This document shows, piece after piece, positions 1 through 9,697 of a stretch of DNA of 64,000 nucleotides. Location of the stretch: NCBI RefSeq assembly GCF_034314105.1, contig NZ_JAVIWJ010000001.1:3411501-3475500 (forward strand), in the 5' to 3' direction. Position 1 is the stretch's first letter. Every line of letters starts with the position of its first letter. Below the pieces are notes generated by a model, which worked only from the letters and a program-made list of their open reading frames with translations, ran no database searches and was not told where the DNA came from. Source of the DNA: Pseudomonas sp. AB6. GTDB taxonomy: Bacteria > Pseudomonadota > Gammaproteobacteria > Pseudomonadales > Pseudomonadaceae. The position numbers were made by a program, and so were the translations under genes.

Positions 1-508
1 GCTTATCAAAAAAGGCGCTGTCGTATTCGTCGGCCTCCACCACGAAAAACGGTGTATCTCCCAGGCGAGCAGAGACTGCGAAATTCTGCGGTACACCACC
101 AATCAAAAAGCCAGGGCTCATGCCCGCATGTTCCAGTACCCAGGCGAGCATGCTGCTGGTGGTGGTTTTACCGTGGGTACCGGCGACGGCCAAGACCCAA
201 CGACCTTGCAACACATGATCAGCCAGCCATTGCGGACCCGACACATACGGCAGGCCCTTATTCAGCACGTACTCCACCGCAGGATTGCCCCGCGACAACG
301 CGTTCCCAATCACCACCACATCAGGTGCCGGGTCCAGCTGCGCCGCGTCGTAACCCTGAGTCAGTTCAATGCCTTGCGCCTGCAACTGGGTGCTCATGGG
401 CGGGTAAACGTTAGCGTCCGAGCCTGTGACCCGATGGCCCTGTTCCTTAGCGAGCACCGCCAACGAACCCATGAAAGTCCCGCAAATACCAAGAATATGA
501 ATATGCAT
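1..508 (-). CDS. mpl: UDP-N-acetylmuramate:tripeptide ligase Mpl (N-terminal part, cut by window edge)
   Basis: This is the first ~169 residues of Mpl, a cytoplasmic Mur-ligase relative that reattaches recycled L-Ala-gamma-D-Glu-meso-DAP tripeptide to UDP-MurNAc in peptidoglycan recycling. The reading frame opens with MHIHILGICGTFMGSLA, the Rossmann-like N-terminus typical of the family. It contains the ATP-binding loop AGTHGKTTTSSM and then VEADEYDSAF before running off position 1. The start is the ATG at 508-506. Mpl lies next to the ethanolamine regulator in P. aeruginosa too (recalled), which supports the call. The 227 bp upstream hold nothing I can name beyond a presumed promoter. Confidence 0.95.
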   Translation of the reverse strand, partial: MHIHILGICGTFMGSLAVLAKEQGHRVTGSDANVYPPMSTQLQAQGIELTQGYDAAQLDPAPDVVVIGNALSRGNPAVEYVLNKGLPYVSGPQWLADHVLQGRWVLAVAGTHGKTTTSSMLAWVLEHAGMSPGFLIGGVPQNFAVSARLGDTPFFVVEADEYDSAFFDK

Positions 509-735
509 GATCAACCTCGTAAAACATGGGCGCAGGTTAGCGTAGCGAGCGGTGTGTGGCGAGGGGGCAGCCCTTGTCATGAACGAATGCAGGCCTGTCG
601 TTGCGCATTCGAGAGCATGTCGACTGGGTATCCCTTACCATCAATGCCCCTGAGCGAAGCAGGGACATTTTTGCACGGTTAACGGGTGACCGATGCCCAC
701 TTCCAATTGAAAGACCGGGCGGTCACGAGTTTGGG

Positions 736-2640
736 CTAGCGCTCTATCCCGTGTTTACGAAGTTTGCGATACAAGGTATTGCGGCTAACGCCTAATTGTT
801 CGGCAGTGTGGGTCATGTGCCAGCGCTGCTCTTCCAGCACGGCCAACAGCGCAGTGCGCTCAGCGTCGTCCAGTGGGTGCTCGCTTACCAGTGTCAACGA
901 GGCAGACGCGACGTTTTTTCGGATAGCGCCAGGCAACTCATCCAAGCCAATACGCTGCTCATCGCACAACGCGATTACGGTCCGTAGTACCGTGCGCAGC
1001 TGTCGCACGTTTCCCGGCCAAGCGAAATCCAGCAGCGCGCGACGGGCCGACTCTTCGAGCACAACGACCTGACCTCCAGCCTCTTCTGCCAGTAAAAAAT
1101 CCAGTAGTTGCGACTTATCGCTGCGTTCACGTAACGCAGGCAACGCGATCTCAAGACCATTGAGGCGGTAATACAAATCCTCGCGAAAACTGCCGTCGGC
1201 CACCCGCCCCAGCAGATTACGGTGAGTCGCACTAATAACCCGCACATCTACCGCAAGAGGTTCGCCGCCGAGTGGGACGACCAGACGGTCTTCCAGCACC
1301 CTTAATAGACGCGTTTGCAGCGCCAGCGGCATGTCGCCGATTTCGTCGAGAAACAATGTTCCACCATCGGCCTGCTGCAGCTTGCCGCGCATGCCTTCTT
1401 TACGGGCACCGGTAAAACTGCCGCCGCGATAGCCGAACAACTCGCTCTCAATCAAGCTTTCAGGAATTGCGGCACAGTTGAGGGCCACGAACGGTTTGTC
1501 GCTGCGTAGGCTTGCTTGATGCACGGCCTTGGCAAAGGCTTCTTTACCCGAGCCGGTTTCGCCGTTGACCAACAAGGGCACGTCGCGCTCAAACACCCGC
1601 AGCGCTCGACGAAAATCATTTTGTAACGCTGGGTCGGCCAAGCAAATACCGCTCAACCGCGGCGTGACGGTGGGCGTTAGGGGCGCCAACGTTAGCGGAA
1701 CGTTGCGCGGTTGCCCGCGCAACAAAGCAAACAAACGCCGACCGTCGCGGGTACGCAACGGCCAAGTGGCGGTGGGCTGGGCACTGCCGCGAGCGAATAA
1801 CTGATCCATCGAACAATCAAATAAAGCGTTAACCGCTTGGCCAAGCAGGTTGCCGCGACCATAACCTAGAAGATTCAGAGCGCTCTGATTAACAGCGCTG
1901 ACAAGCCCTTCGCCGTCAAATGCCATCAGTCCTTCGCTGAACAAACCGACCGATTGCGCCTGAAGATGAAAGCGCAGCAGCCATTGGTCATCGCAATGAT
2001 GCAAAAAATAGCTGCGCTCGATCACCTTAGCGGACAGGTTGACCAGCGCCATCGTGTGAAACTGGCTCTGCCTGGATACGTCATGCCGCGCCGACGAAAC
2101 GTCCAGCACCGCGAGCAAATCGCCATGTGGATCGAATACTGGGCTCGCCGAACAAGTCAGACCAGTATGGCGGCCACGAAAATGTTCTTCTTGGTGAATG
2201 GTCAATGATTGGCGCTCGACCAAGCAGGTGCCGATGCCGTTAGTGCCTTCACACTCCTCGCTCCAGTCAGCCCCAAGCCACAGCCCCGCGCGTTCGAAAA
2301 TGGTGTGTTCAGTAGGTGCGGTAACACAGTTGAGAATGATCCCGCGGGCGTCGGTTAACAACACCGCGTGCCCAGCGCCCGAAAGCTGCTGGTGCAGGCT
2401 GTTCATTTCGCCGCCTGCAAGGCTCAGCACCTGCTGCATCCGCTCGCGGCGCTCAAGCAATCGACCATGCTCAAGCACCGTGGGGGCAATGGTCAGCGCC
2501 GGATCGAGATGGTGTTCCTCAAGACAACGCAGCCAAGAGCGAGCGATAGATGGATCGCTGCTCGGACCTCGCAAATGGGTTTTGCCCTGTGCGAACGTAA
2601 GGACTTGTCGGGCATGGCGTGTTAAATGGTCACTTTGCAC
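736..2640 (-). CDS. eatR: Sigma-54-dependent activator of ethanolamine catabolism (EatR-like)
   Basis: A 634-residue AcoR-type enhancer-binding protein. The N-terminus holds a GAF-like sensor (about 70-215, with EGTNGIGTCL) and a PAS-like stretch (about 230-300). The AAA+ core has Walker A at 360-367 (GETGSGKE), the sigma-54 contact loop as GSFTGA at 407-412 (a serine variant of GAFTGA) and Walker B LFLDE at 429-433. A Fis-type helix-turn-helix lies at about 607-628. The start is a GTG with GGAG about 11 bases upstream. It is divergent from the ethanolamine operon, whose promoter region holds a sigma-54 site and a perfect inverted repeat. P. aeruginosa EatR (PA4021) is known to act there with RpoN; assignment here is by position and domain order. 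Confidence 0.9.
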   Translation of the reverse strand: MQSDHLTRHARQVLTFAQGKTHLRGPSSDPSIARSWLRCLEEHHLDPALTIAPTVLEHGRLLERRERMQQVLSLAGGEMNSLHQQLSGAGHAVLLTDARGIILNCVTAPTEHTIFERAGLWLGADWSEECEGTNGIGTCLVERQSLTIHQEEHFRGRHTGLTCSASPVFDPHGDLLAVLDVSSARHDVSRQSQFHTMALVNLSAKVIERSYFLHHCDDQWLLRFHLQAQSVGLFSEGLMAFDGEGLVSAVNQSALNLLGYGRGNLLGQAVNALFDCSMDQLFARGSAQPTATWPLRTRDGRRLFALLRGQPRNVPLTLAPLTPTVTPRLSGICLADPALQNDFRRALRVFERDVPLLVNGETGSGKEAFAKAVHQASLRSDKPFVALNCAAIPESLIESELFGYRGGSFTGARKEGMRGKLQQADGGTLFLDEIGDMPLALQTRLLRVLEDRLVVPLGGEPLAVDVRVISATHRNLLGRVADGSFREDLYYRLNGLEIALPALRERSDKSQLLDFLLAEEAGGQVVVLEESARRALLDFAWPGNVRQLRTVLRTVIALCDEQRIGLDELPGAIRKNVASASLTLVSEHPLDDAERTALLAVLEEQRWHMTHTAEQLGVSRNTLYRKLRKHGIER

Positions 2641-2725
2641 TTTTTATTATTCTCCAGTGGAGTTGCCGCAAGCATCCTCCACGACAACCTGCTTTGCAAT
2701 GTGACCCGTTGTTCAGCCATAGCGC

Positions 2726-2743
2726 TGTACCGAGAACGGTACA
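2726..2743. promoter_or_regulatory. Perfect inverted repeat, candidate EatR enhancer site
   Basis: TGTACCG-AGAA-CGGTACA is a perfect 7-bp inverted repeat in the divergent region. It lies about 100 bp upstream of the -24/-12 element, the usual distance for an enhancer site of a sigma-54 activator. Binding by EatR is inferred from position and symmetry. Confidence 0.6.
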
Positions 2744-2839
2744 AAGTGTCACGCAGTTCGTCCCAGCAATGAGACAAAGAGGATATTTTATCGCGATAAA
2801 TTTGAGGCAAACCCCTATAAAACCTACGTTTCGCGGCGC

Positions 2840-2855
2840 TGGCCCGACCTTTGCT
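2840..2855 (+). promoter_or_regulatory. Sigma-54 (-24/-12) promoter of the ethanolamine operon
   Basis: TGGCCCG-ACCT-TTGCT matches the consensus TGGCACG-N4-TTGCW with the invariant GG and GC dinucleotides correctly spaced. It predicts a transcript start near 2866 and a leader of about 56 nt before the ATG at 2922, which has AGGAGA as its ribosome site. The upstream gene is a sigma-54 activator, so the pair is self-consistent. Confidence 0.88.
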
Positions 2856-2921
2856 CTACGCTTTACCTAAGCGCCAAAGCGCGTACTCCCCTATAAACAC
2901 AAAAGCCAGGAGACACTCATC

Positions 2922-4442
2922 ATGCGTTACGCCCATCCCGGAACTGAAGGCTCCATCGTTTCCTTCAAAAGCCGCTACGGCAACTACATCGGTGGCGAAT
3001 TCGTGCCGCCGGTCAAAGGCCAATATTTCGAAAATATTTCGCCAGTCAACGGCAAGCTGATCGCCGAATTTCCACGCTCCAGCGCTGAAGACGTCGATAA
3101 AGCCCTCGATGCCGCACATGCTGCTGCCGATGCATGGGGTAAAACGTCGGTTCAGGCGCGGTCGTTGGTCCTGCTGAAAATCGCAGACCGTATCGAGCAA
3201 AACCTGGAACTGTTGGCCGTTACTGAAACCTGGGACAACGGCAAAGCGGTTCGTGAAACCCTGAACGCCGATATCCCATTGGCCGTCGATCACTTCCGTT
3301 ACTTCGCCGGCTGCCTGCGCGCGCAAGAAGGCAGCGCAGCAGAAATCGATGGCAACACCGTGGCTTATCACATTCATGAACCACTGGGCGTGGTCGGCCA
3401 AATCATTCCGTGGAACTTTCCATTGCTGATGGCCGCCTGGAAGCTTGCACCGGCGTTGGCTGCCGGTAACTGCGTGGTGCTGAAGCCTGCCGAGCAAACT
3501 CCTTTGGGCATCAGCGTCCTAATGGAATTGATTGGCGACCTTCTGCCACCAGGCGTGCTGAATATCGTTCAGGGTTATGGCCGCGAAGCTGGCGAAGCAC
3601 TGGCCAGCAGCAAGCGCATCGCCAAAATTGCTTTCACCGGTTCGACGCCTGTTGGCTCGCACATTATGAAGCTGGCGGCGGAAAACATAATTCCGTCCAC
3701 CGTAGAGCTGGGCGGCAAATCGCCGAACATCTTCTTTGAAGACATCATGCAAGCCGAGCCAGAGTTCATCGACAAAGCCGCTGAAGGCATGGTCTTGGCG
3801 TTCTTCAACCAAGGGGAAGTTTGCACCTGCCCGTCGCGGGCACTGGTGCAAGAGTCGATTTACCCTGAGTTCATTAAAGCCGTGCTGAAAAAGGTCGAGC
3901 AAATCAAACGTGGCGACCCGCTGGATACCGACTGCATGGTTGGCGCCCAGGCCTCCGAACAGCAATTTGACAAGATTCTTTCGTACCTGGAAATCGCCAA
4001 GGGCGAAGGGGCCGAGTTGTTGACCGGTGGTAGCGTCGAAAAACTCGAGGGCGACATGGCTGGCGGTTATTACATCCAGCCGACGCTGCTCAAAGGCAAC
4101 AACAAGATGCGCGTCTTTCAGGAAGAAATCTTCGGCCCAGTGGTCAGCATCACTACGTTCAAAGATGAAGCTGAAGCCATTGCCATCGCCAATGACACCG
4201 AGTTCGGCCTGGGCGCTGGCCTGTGGACCCGTGACATCAACCGCGCTTACCGCGTCGGCCGGGCACTGAAAGCGGGGCGCGTATGGACTAACTGCTATCA
4301 CTTATATCCAGCACACGCTGCATTCGGTGGCTACAAAAAGTCCGGCGTAGGCCGCGAAACCCACAAAGTTGCACTAGAGCACTATCAGCAGACTAAAAAC
4401 TTGTTGGTCAGCTACGACACTCATCCGCTGGGCTTCTTCTAA
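2922..4442 (+). CDS. NAD-dependent acetaldehyde dehydrogenase (ALDH family)
   Basis: A 506-residue aldehyde dehydrogenase predicted to oxidise the acetaldehyde released by ethanolamine ammonia-lyase to acetate. The catalytic glutamate is in ELGGKS (E262) and the nucleophilic cysteine is in [13 protein letters not shown] (C301). The wide 39-residue spacing and the neighbouring second Cys resemble the AldB/ExaC group. IPWNFPLLM and FTGSTPVGS mark the cofactor-binding core. It is the first gene after the sigma-54 promoter. In P. aeruginosa the orthologous position is PA4022, listed under other names elsewhere, so I give no symbol. Confidence 0.92.
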   Translation: MRYAHPGTEGSIVSFKSRYGNYIGGEFVPPVKGQYFENISPVNGKLIAEFPRSSAEDVDKALDAAHAAADAWGKTSVQARSLVLLKIADRIEQNLELLAVTETWDNGKAVRETLNADIPLAVDHFRYFAGCLRAQEGSAAEIDGNTVAYHIHEPLGVVGQIIPWNFPLLMAAWKLAPALAAGNCVVLKPAEQTPLGISVLMELIGDLLPPGVLNIVQGYGREAGEALASSKRIAKIAFTGSTPVGSHIMKLAAENIIPSTVELGGKSPNIFFEDIMQAEPEFIDKAAEGMVLAFFNQGEVCTCPSRALVQESIYPEFIKAVLKKVEQIKRGDPLDTDCMVGAQASEQQFDKILSYLEIAKGEGAELLTGGSVEKLEGDMAGGYYIQPTLLKGNNKMRVFQEEIFGPVVSITTFKDEAEAIAIANDTEFGLGAGLWTRDINRAYRVGRALKAGRVWTNCYHLYPAHAAFGGYKKSGVGRETHKVALEHYQQTKNLLVSYDTHPLGFF

Positions 4443-4585
4443 GTCCACACTTTAAACGGTTGCTCATAATCTCCGGTCAGTTGCGGCTAGTTCGCGACTG
4501 GCGCGGGGGTTGCATGCGTTTAACCATCGAGCAGCAGTACTCGTATTGAAAGTTAACTAAACCAATAATGCTGACGCGAGGACTT

Positions 4586-5956
4586 ATGACTACTACAACA
4601 ACGCTCAAACCAACACTGGGTACCCTGCATTTATGGGGTATTGCAGTAGGACTGGTAATTTCCGGCGAATATTTCGGATGGAGTTACGGTTGGGGTGCGG
4701 CAGGGACGCTGGGGTTTTTAATCACTACGTTAATTGTCGCCACGATGTACACCTGTTTTATTTTCAGCTTTACCGAACTCACCACCGCGATTCCTCATGC
4801 GGGCGGCCCGTTTGCCTATAGCCGCCGAGCCTTTGGTGAAAAAGCCGGGTTAATCGCTGGCATAGCGACCTTGATCGAGTTTGTCTTTGCACCCCCCGCC
4901 ATCGCCATGGCCATCGGCGCTTACTTGAACGTGCAGTTTCCAGAGTTGGACCCGAAACTCGCGGCCGTCGGCGCGTACATCATCTTCATGGGCCTGAACA
5001 TATTAGGCGTTAGCATTGCCGCCACCTTTGAATTGGTGGTGACTGTATTGGCTGTCCTTGAACTGCTGGTTTTCATGGGCGTGGTCTTGCCTGGCTTCAG
5101 TTTTAGTAACTTTGCCCTTAACGGCTGGTCGGGTGCCGACACTTTTAGCGTCGGCTCGGTGCCGGGTATCTTCGCCGCCATCCCCTTCGCTATCTGGTTC
5201 TTTCTCGCCATCGAAGGCGCCGCCATGGCTGCCGAAGAAGCCAAAGATCCCAAGCGTACAATCCCCAAAGCTTACGTCAGCGGCATTTTAACCTTGGTGT
5301 TCCTGGCGATTGGCGTGATGGTCATGGCCGGCGGTGTAGGCGATTGGCGTCAGCTATCGAACATTAACGATCCGCTCCCGCAGGCGATGAAAGCTGTAGT
5401 CGGGACTAACTCCAGCTGGATGCACATGCTGGTATGGATTGGTTTATTCGGCCTGGTGGCGAGCTTTCACGGCATTATCCTCGGCTACTCTCGGCAGTTT
5501 TTCGCCCTGGCGCGTGCCGGCTACCTGCCAAAAAGTCTGGCTAAACTCTCGCGATTCCAGACACCGCACCGGGCCATTCTGGCCGGTGGAGTGATCGGTA
5601 TTGCCGCGATCTACAGCGACGGCTTGGTTAACTTACAAGGCATGACCCTGACGGCAGCGATGATCACCATGTCGGTGTTTGGGGCCATTGTGATGTATAT
5701 CATCAGCATGCTCAGCCTGTTTAAACTGCGCAAAACCGAACCGTTGCTGGAGCGTACCTTTTTGGCGCCGGGCTACCCTATCGTGCCGGGCATTGCGCTG
5801 TTTCTGGCATTGGTGTGTCTGGTAGCGATGGCATGGTTCAACGCAGTCATCGGTTTAGTCTTCCTTGGCTTCATGGTGGCAGGCTTCATCTACTTCCAAT
5901 TGACCGCCAAACAACGCTCCGATGCTCCAGCGGACGCTATGCTGACAGGGATCTAA
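4586..5956 (+). CDS. eat: Ethanolamine permease (APC superfamily)
   Basis: A 456-residue inner-membrane transporter with about 12 hydrophobic segments. Near its start are LWGIAVGLVISGEYFGWSYG, a signature of the ethanolamine permease branch of the amino acid-polyamine-organocation family. I prefer the ATG at 4586 over the in-frame ATG at 4568 because AGGAC lies 5-9 bases before 4586 and the protein then begins MTTTTTLKPTLG. It supplies substrate to EutBC encoded just downstream. The 143 bp between the dehydrogenase and this gene show no terminator, so co-transcription is likely. Confidence 0.92.
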   Translation: MTTTTTLKPTLGTLHLWGIAVGLVISGEYFGWSYGWGAAGTLGFLITTLIVATMYTCFIFSFTELTTAIPHAGGPFAYSRRAFGEKAGLIAGIATLIEFVFAPPAIAMAIGAYLNVQFPELDPKLAAVGAYIIFMGLNILGVSIAATFELVVTVLAVLELLVFMGVVLPGFSFSNFALNGWSGADTFSVGSVPGIFAAIPFAIWFFLAIEGAAMAAEEAKDPKRTIPKAYVSGILTLVFLAIGVMVMAGGVGDWRQLSNINDPLPQAMKAVVGTNSSWMHMLVWIGLFGLVASFHGIILGYSRQFFALARAGYLPKSLAKLSRFQTPHRAILAGGVIGIAAIYSDGLVNLQGMTLTAAMITMSVFGAIVMYIISMLSLFKLRKTEPLLERTFLAPGYPIVPGIALFLALVCLVAMAWFNAVIGLVFLGFMVAGFIYFQLTAKQRSDAPADAMLTGI

Positions 5957-5962
5957 GTTGCT

Positions 5963-5989
5963 CCTGTGCCGGGCCCCGCCCGGTACAGG
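5963..5989 (+). repeat. Strong hairpin between permease and eutB
   Basis: CCTGTGCCGGGC, a 3-base loop CCC, then GCCCGGTACAGG form a 12-bp stem with one mismatch, starting six bases after the permease stop codon. No T-run follows, so it is not a classic terminator. It may protect the upstream message or set the permease:lyase ratio (inference). Confidence 0.6.
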
Positions 5990-6052
5990 CCCCATTCAAG
6001 TGCAGGCCAGTCGCCCGGCGCGCACTGGTAGAGCCACAGGAGGACTTGGTCC

Positions 6053-7447
6053 ATGGCTGCGTTTGCCCACACCGTCGGTGCCCAAACTTACCGTTTCGAT
6101 AACCTCAAAGAGCTGATGGCCAAAGCCAGCCCCGCACGTTCGGGGGATTTTCTGGCAGGTATTGCGGCACTCAACGACGGCGAGCGAGTGGCCGCGCAGA
6201 TGGCGCTGGCCGATACCCCGCTCAAGCATTTCCTTGAAGAAGCGTTGATTCCTTACGAAAACGACGAAGTCACCCGACTGATCATTGATACCCACGACAC
6301 ACTGGCTTTTGCGACCGTCAGCCACCTGACTGTCGGCGGCTTTCGCGACTGGTTGCTTAGCGACCACGCCAATGAAGACAGCCTACGCGCCTTGGCGCCC
6401 GGCCTGACCCCGGAAATGACTGCCGCCGTGTCGAAGATCATGCGCGTGCAAGATTTGGTGTTAGTGGCGCAAAAGATCCGTGTGGTCACCCGTTTCCGCG
6501 GCACTATGGGCTTGCGCGGGCGCTTATCTACCCGGCTGCAACCTAATCACCCTACCGACGAACCCGCTGGAATCGCCGCCAGCATTCTTGATGGTCTGCT
6601 CTACGGCAACGGCGATGCAATGATCGGCATCAATCCGGCCACGGACAGCACGGCGTCGATCATTGCGCTGCTGGAAATGCTCGACGCGATCATCCAGCGC
6701 TACGAGATTCCGACCCAAGCCTGCGTGTTGACCCACGTCACCACCGCGATCGAAGTGATCAATCGCGGTGTGCCTCTGGACCTGGTGTTTCAATCCATCA
6801 CTGGTACTGAAGCGGCCAATGCCAGTTTCGGGATCAATCTGAATGTTTTGCAGGAAGGCTACGAAGCGGGTCTGAGCCTGAATCGCGGCACTCTTGGGCA
6901 CAACCTGATGTATTTCGAGACCGGCCAAGGCAGCGCGCTGTCGGCCAATGCCCACCACGGCGTCGATCAACAAACCTGCGAAACCCGCGCCTATGCAGTG
7001 GCCCGGCATTTCAATCCGTTCCTGGTCAACACCGTGGTTGGTTTCATCGGCCCGGAATACCTTTACAACGGCAAACAGATCATCCGTGCAGGGCTTGAGG
7101 ATCACTTTTGCGGCAAGTTGCTGGGCGTGCCCATGGGTTGCGACATCTGTTACACCAACCATGCCGAAGCCGATCAAGACGACATGGACACTTTGCTAAC
7201 GCTGCTGGGCGTGGCCGGGATCAACTTCATCATGGGTATTCCGGGCTCCGACGACATCATGCTCAACTACCAAACCACGTCGTTTCACGATGCATTGTAT
7301 GCGCGGCAAACCCTTGGCCTGCGGCCCGCGCCTGAATACGAAGCCTGGTTGGCAAAAATGGGCATCTTCACTCAGGCCGACGGCCGCGTGCATTTCGGTG
7401 ACAGCCTGCCACCCGCCTTTCGCCACGCGCTGGCAAACCTTGGATGA
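6053..7447 (+). CDS. eutB: Ethanolamine ammonia-lyase large subunit
   Basis: A 464-residue EutB, the catalytic TIM-barrel subunit that, with EutC and adenosylcobalamin, converts ethanolamine to acetaldehyde and ammonia. Family text includes RFRGTMGLRGRLSTRLQPNHP and MGCDICYTNHAEADQDDMD. Length matches the family (about 450-465). The start ATG follows an AGGAGG stretch. No microcompartment shell or reactivase gene (eutKLMNS, eutA) lies nearby, so the acetaldehyde is handled by the soluble dehydrogenase at the head of the operon, as in other pseudomonads. Confidence 0.97.
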   Translation: MAAFAHTVGAQTYRFDNLKELMAKASPARSGDFLAGIAALNDGERVAAQMALADTPLKHFLEEALIPYENDEVTRLIIDTHDTLAFATVSHLTVGGFRDWLLSDHANEDSLRALAPGLTPEMTAAVSKIMRVQDLVLVAQKIRVVTRFRGTMGLRGRLSTRLQPNHPTDEPAGIAASILDGLLYGNGDAMIGINPATDSTASIIALLEMLDAIIQRYEIPTQACVLTHVTTAIEVINRGVPLDLVFQSITGTEAANASFGINLNVLQEGYEAGLSLNRGTLGHNLMYFETGQGSALSANAHHGVDQQTCETRAYAVARHFNPFLVNTVVGFIGPEYLYNGKQIIRAGLEDHFCGKLLGVPMGCDICYTNHAEADQDDMDTLLTLLGVAGINFIMGIPGSDDIMLNYQTTSFHDALYARQTLGLRPAPEYEAWLAKMGIFTQADGRVHFGDSLPPAFRHALANLG

Positions 7448-7459
7448 GCGAACTGACCC

Positions 7460-8293
7460 ATGGCTGAAAAACCTGTTTTGCCCAGCAACAGCCAGAATCC
7501 CTGGCTTGAATTACGGCGCCTGACCCCGGCCCGGATTGCCCTCGGACGCACTGGAACCAGCCTGCCCACGAGCGCGCAGCTGGATTTCCAATACGCTCAC
7601 GCTCAAGCGCGGGACGCCGTCCATCTTCCTTTCGATCACTCGGGACTCAGCGCGCAACTGGCAGCACGTGGCCGCGAAACACTGCTGTTGCACAGCGCGG
7701 CGATGGACCGGCACAGTTATTTGCAGCGCCCAGACTTAGGCCGCCGTTTGGATGATGCCTCTGCCCAGCAACTGCGCGACTACTCGGCAGCCCATCCCGG
7801 CGGCGTCGATGTGGCGATCGTGGTGGCGGATGGCTTGTCATCCTTGGCAGTGCATCGACATACATTGCCGTTCTTGCAGCGCATGGAAGAGCAGACTGCC
7901 GCCGAGGGCTGGTCACTGTCTCCCGTGATATTGGTGGAACAAGGCCGAGTCGCCGTAGCTGATGATATCGGCGAGCGATTGGGGGCAAAAATGGTAGTAA
8001 TCCTGATTGGTGAACGCCCTGGCCTTAGTTCTCCTGACAGCCTAGGCCTGTATTTCACTTACGGACCAAAAGTTGGCCTGACCGACGCGTCCCGCAATTG
8101 CATTTCCAATGTACGTCTAGAGGGGTTGAGCTACGGCTTGGCGGCCCATCGTTTGTTGTACTTGATGCGTGAAGCCTGTCGGCGGCAACTGTCCGGGGTG
8201 AGCCTGAAAGACGAAGCGCAGCTTCACACACTGGAATCGGCCCCTTCAGCACCGATAAAAAACAATTTCCTGCTGGCGAAACCTAAAGACTGA
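7460..8293 (+). CDS. eutC: Ethanolamine ammonia-lyase small subunit
   Basis: A 277-residue EutC, the small subunit that binds the upper part of adenosylcobalamin. Typical text includes [27 protein letters not shown] and [20 protein letters not shown]. It begins 12 bases after the eutB stop, indicating co-translation. It is the last ethanolamine enzyme of the operon; the acetyltransferase gene 106 bp further on may or may not share the transcript. Confidence 0.97.
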   Translation: MAEKPVLPSNSQNPWLELRRLTPARIALGRTGTSLPTSAQLDFQYAHAQARDAVHLPFDHSGLSAQLAARGRETLLLHSAAMDRHSYLQRPDLGRRLDDASAQQLRDYSAAHPGGVDVAIVVADGLSSLAVHRHTLPFLQRMEEQTAAEGWSLSPVILVEQGRVAVADDIGERLGAKMVVILIGERPGLSSPDSLGLYFTYGPKVGLTDASRNCISNVRLEGLSYGLAAHRLLYLMREACRRQLSGVSLKDEAQLHTLESAPSAPIKNNFLLAKPKD

Positions 8294-8399
8294 GCAGCAT
8301 TGGATTGCGCTTTCTAAAAGGTTTAGGCAGCATCGAAGCCCACTGACACACCCCGTTGACTTGCCATTCCTCTCATTGCCGTGAAGTTGAGGCCCAAAT

Positions 8400-8858
8400 A
8401 TGCGGATTATCCAAGCCACTCTCGAGCATCTGGACCTTCTGACTCCGCTGTTCGTCAAATACCGCGAGTTTTATGGCGAGCTGTCGTACCCCGATTCATC
8501 CCGCGCCTTTTTAGAAAAACGTCTACGCCGCAAAGAGTCAGTGATCTACCTGGCATTACACGATGATGACGATAAAAAAGTGCTCGGCTTCTGCCAGCTT
8601 TATTCAAGTTTTTCATCGCTGTCGCTTAAGCGCGTGTGGATTCTCAACGACATCTACGTCGCCGAAGACGCCCGTCGCCAGTTGGTCGCTGATCACTTGT
8701 TAAAGAGCGCAAAGAAAATGGCCAAAGATACCCAAGCGGTGCGCATGCGTGTCTCCACCAGCAGCAGCAATAAAGTGGCGCAGAAGACCTATGAATCTAT
8801 TGGGTTCAAGATCGACATACAATTTGTTAACTACGTGCTGCCGATCAGCGAGGATTGA
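8400..8858 (+). CDS. GNAT-family N-acetyltransferase
   Basis: A 152-residue single-domain acetyltransferase. The acetyl-CoA region is around YVAEDARRQLVADHLLKSA, where the usual Q/RxxGxA loop is weakened to RRQLVA, followed by the C-terminal NKVAQKTYESIGF helix. A protein of this type sits after eutC in P. aeruginosa as well (recalled as PA4026), but its substrate is unknown. The start ATG is preceded by GAGG. Linkage to ethanolamine metabolism is positional only. Confidence 0.85.
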   Translation: MRIIQATLEHLDLLTPLFVKYREFYGELSYPDSSRAFLEKRLRRKESVIYLALHDDDDKKVLGFCQLYSSFSSLSLKRVWILNDIYVAEDARRQLVADHLLKSAKKMAKDTQAVRMRVSTSSSNKVAQKTYESIGFKIDIQFVNYVLPISED

Positions 8859-9040
8859 GATTACTTCACAGAACCTCGGCGTCCATGAATATTGTCGGGA
8901 TCGCTGAGCCGAAACATCCTGATACGCTCCATGACAAACTGTTCCAGCAAAGCCCAGCTCGCCCCCTATAATGCAGCCCTTGAAGTACTCCCCTTTTAAG
9001 CGCTCGGCCCAAACATGGGTCATGTACACAGGTGCCGCAC

Positions 9041-9691
9041 ATGGATTTCAACCCGATTGACGTTATTTTGCATCTCGATGTTTACCTCGACATGCTCGTG
9101 ACTAACTACGGCACCTGGATCTACGCGATCCTGTTTTTGGTGATTTTCTGCGAAACCGGGCTAGTGGTCATGCCTTTCCTGCCGGGCGATTCGTTGCTGT
9201 TCATCGCCGGCGCAGTGGCGGCGGGGGGTGGTATGGACCCGGTTCTGTTGGCTGGTTTACTGATGCTGGCCGCGATCCTTGGCGACAGTACTAACTACAT
9301 CGTCGGCCGAACAGCGGGAGAAAAATTATTCAGCAACCCGAACTCAAAAATATTCCGTCGCGATTACCTGAATAAAACTCATGACTTCTACGAGCGCCAT
9401 GGCGGAAAAACCGTGACGCTGGCACGCTTTCTGCCAATCATTCGCACCTTCGCGCCTTTCGTCGCAGGCGTCGGCAAAATGACCTATCTGCGGTTTTTCC
9501 TCTTTAGCGCGCTGGGCACTGTCGCCTGGGTTGGTGGGTTGGTAACCCTGGGCTACTTCTTCGGCAACGTTCCGTTCATCAAGAAGAACCTTTCGTTATT
9601 GGTCGTGGCGATCATTCTTCTGTCACTGCTACCCATGATCATTGGTGTGGTTCGTGGGCGCCTGGCCTCTCGCTCGGCTAATGCGCGCTGA
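9041..9691 (+). CDS. DedA-family inner-membrane protein
   Basis: A 216-residue DedA/SNARE-associated (VTT) membrane protein. The family proposed role is lipid-carrier or phospholipid flipping that supports envelope integrity and proton-motive force. Visible hallmarks are [19 protein letters not shown], the [10 protein letters not shown] segment and [14 protein letters not shown] with its conserved R. I choose ATG 9041 (AGGTG 8 bases upstream) rather than the in-frame GTG at 9032. The downstream peptidase gene begins only 6 bases after the stop, so the two are probably one operon. Confidence 0.9.
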   Translation: MDFNPIDVILHLDVYLDMLVTNYGTWIYAILFLVIFCETGLVVMPFLPGDSLLFIAGAVAAGGGMDPVLLAGLLMLAAILGDSTNYIVGRTAGEKLFSNPNSKIFRRDYLNKTHDFYERHGGKTVTLARFLPIIRTFAPFVAGVGKMTYLRFFLFSALGTVAWVGGLVTLGYFFGNVPFIKKNLSLLVVAIILLSLLPMIIGVVRGRLASRSANAR

Positions 9692-9697
9692 CACGCT

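Noticed and set aside
2856..3497. 213-residue minus-strand frame inside the dehydrogenase gene
   Set aside because: It is antisense to a clearly conserved enzyme and shows no domain of its own; similar long antisense frames over eutB, moaA and lhr were dropped for the same reason.
2922..8858. Ethanolamine microcompartment genes
   Set aside because: Only permease, dehydrogenase, EutB and EutC are present; no shell-protein or EutA/EutT-like sequence is visible.
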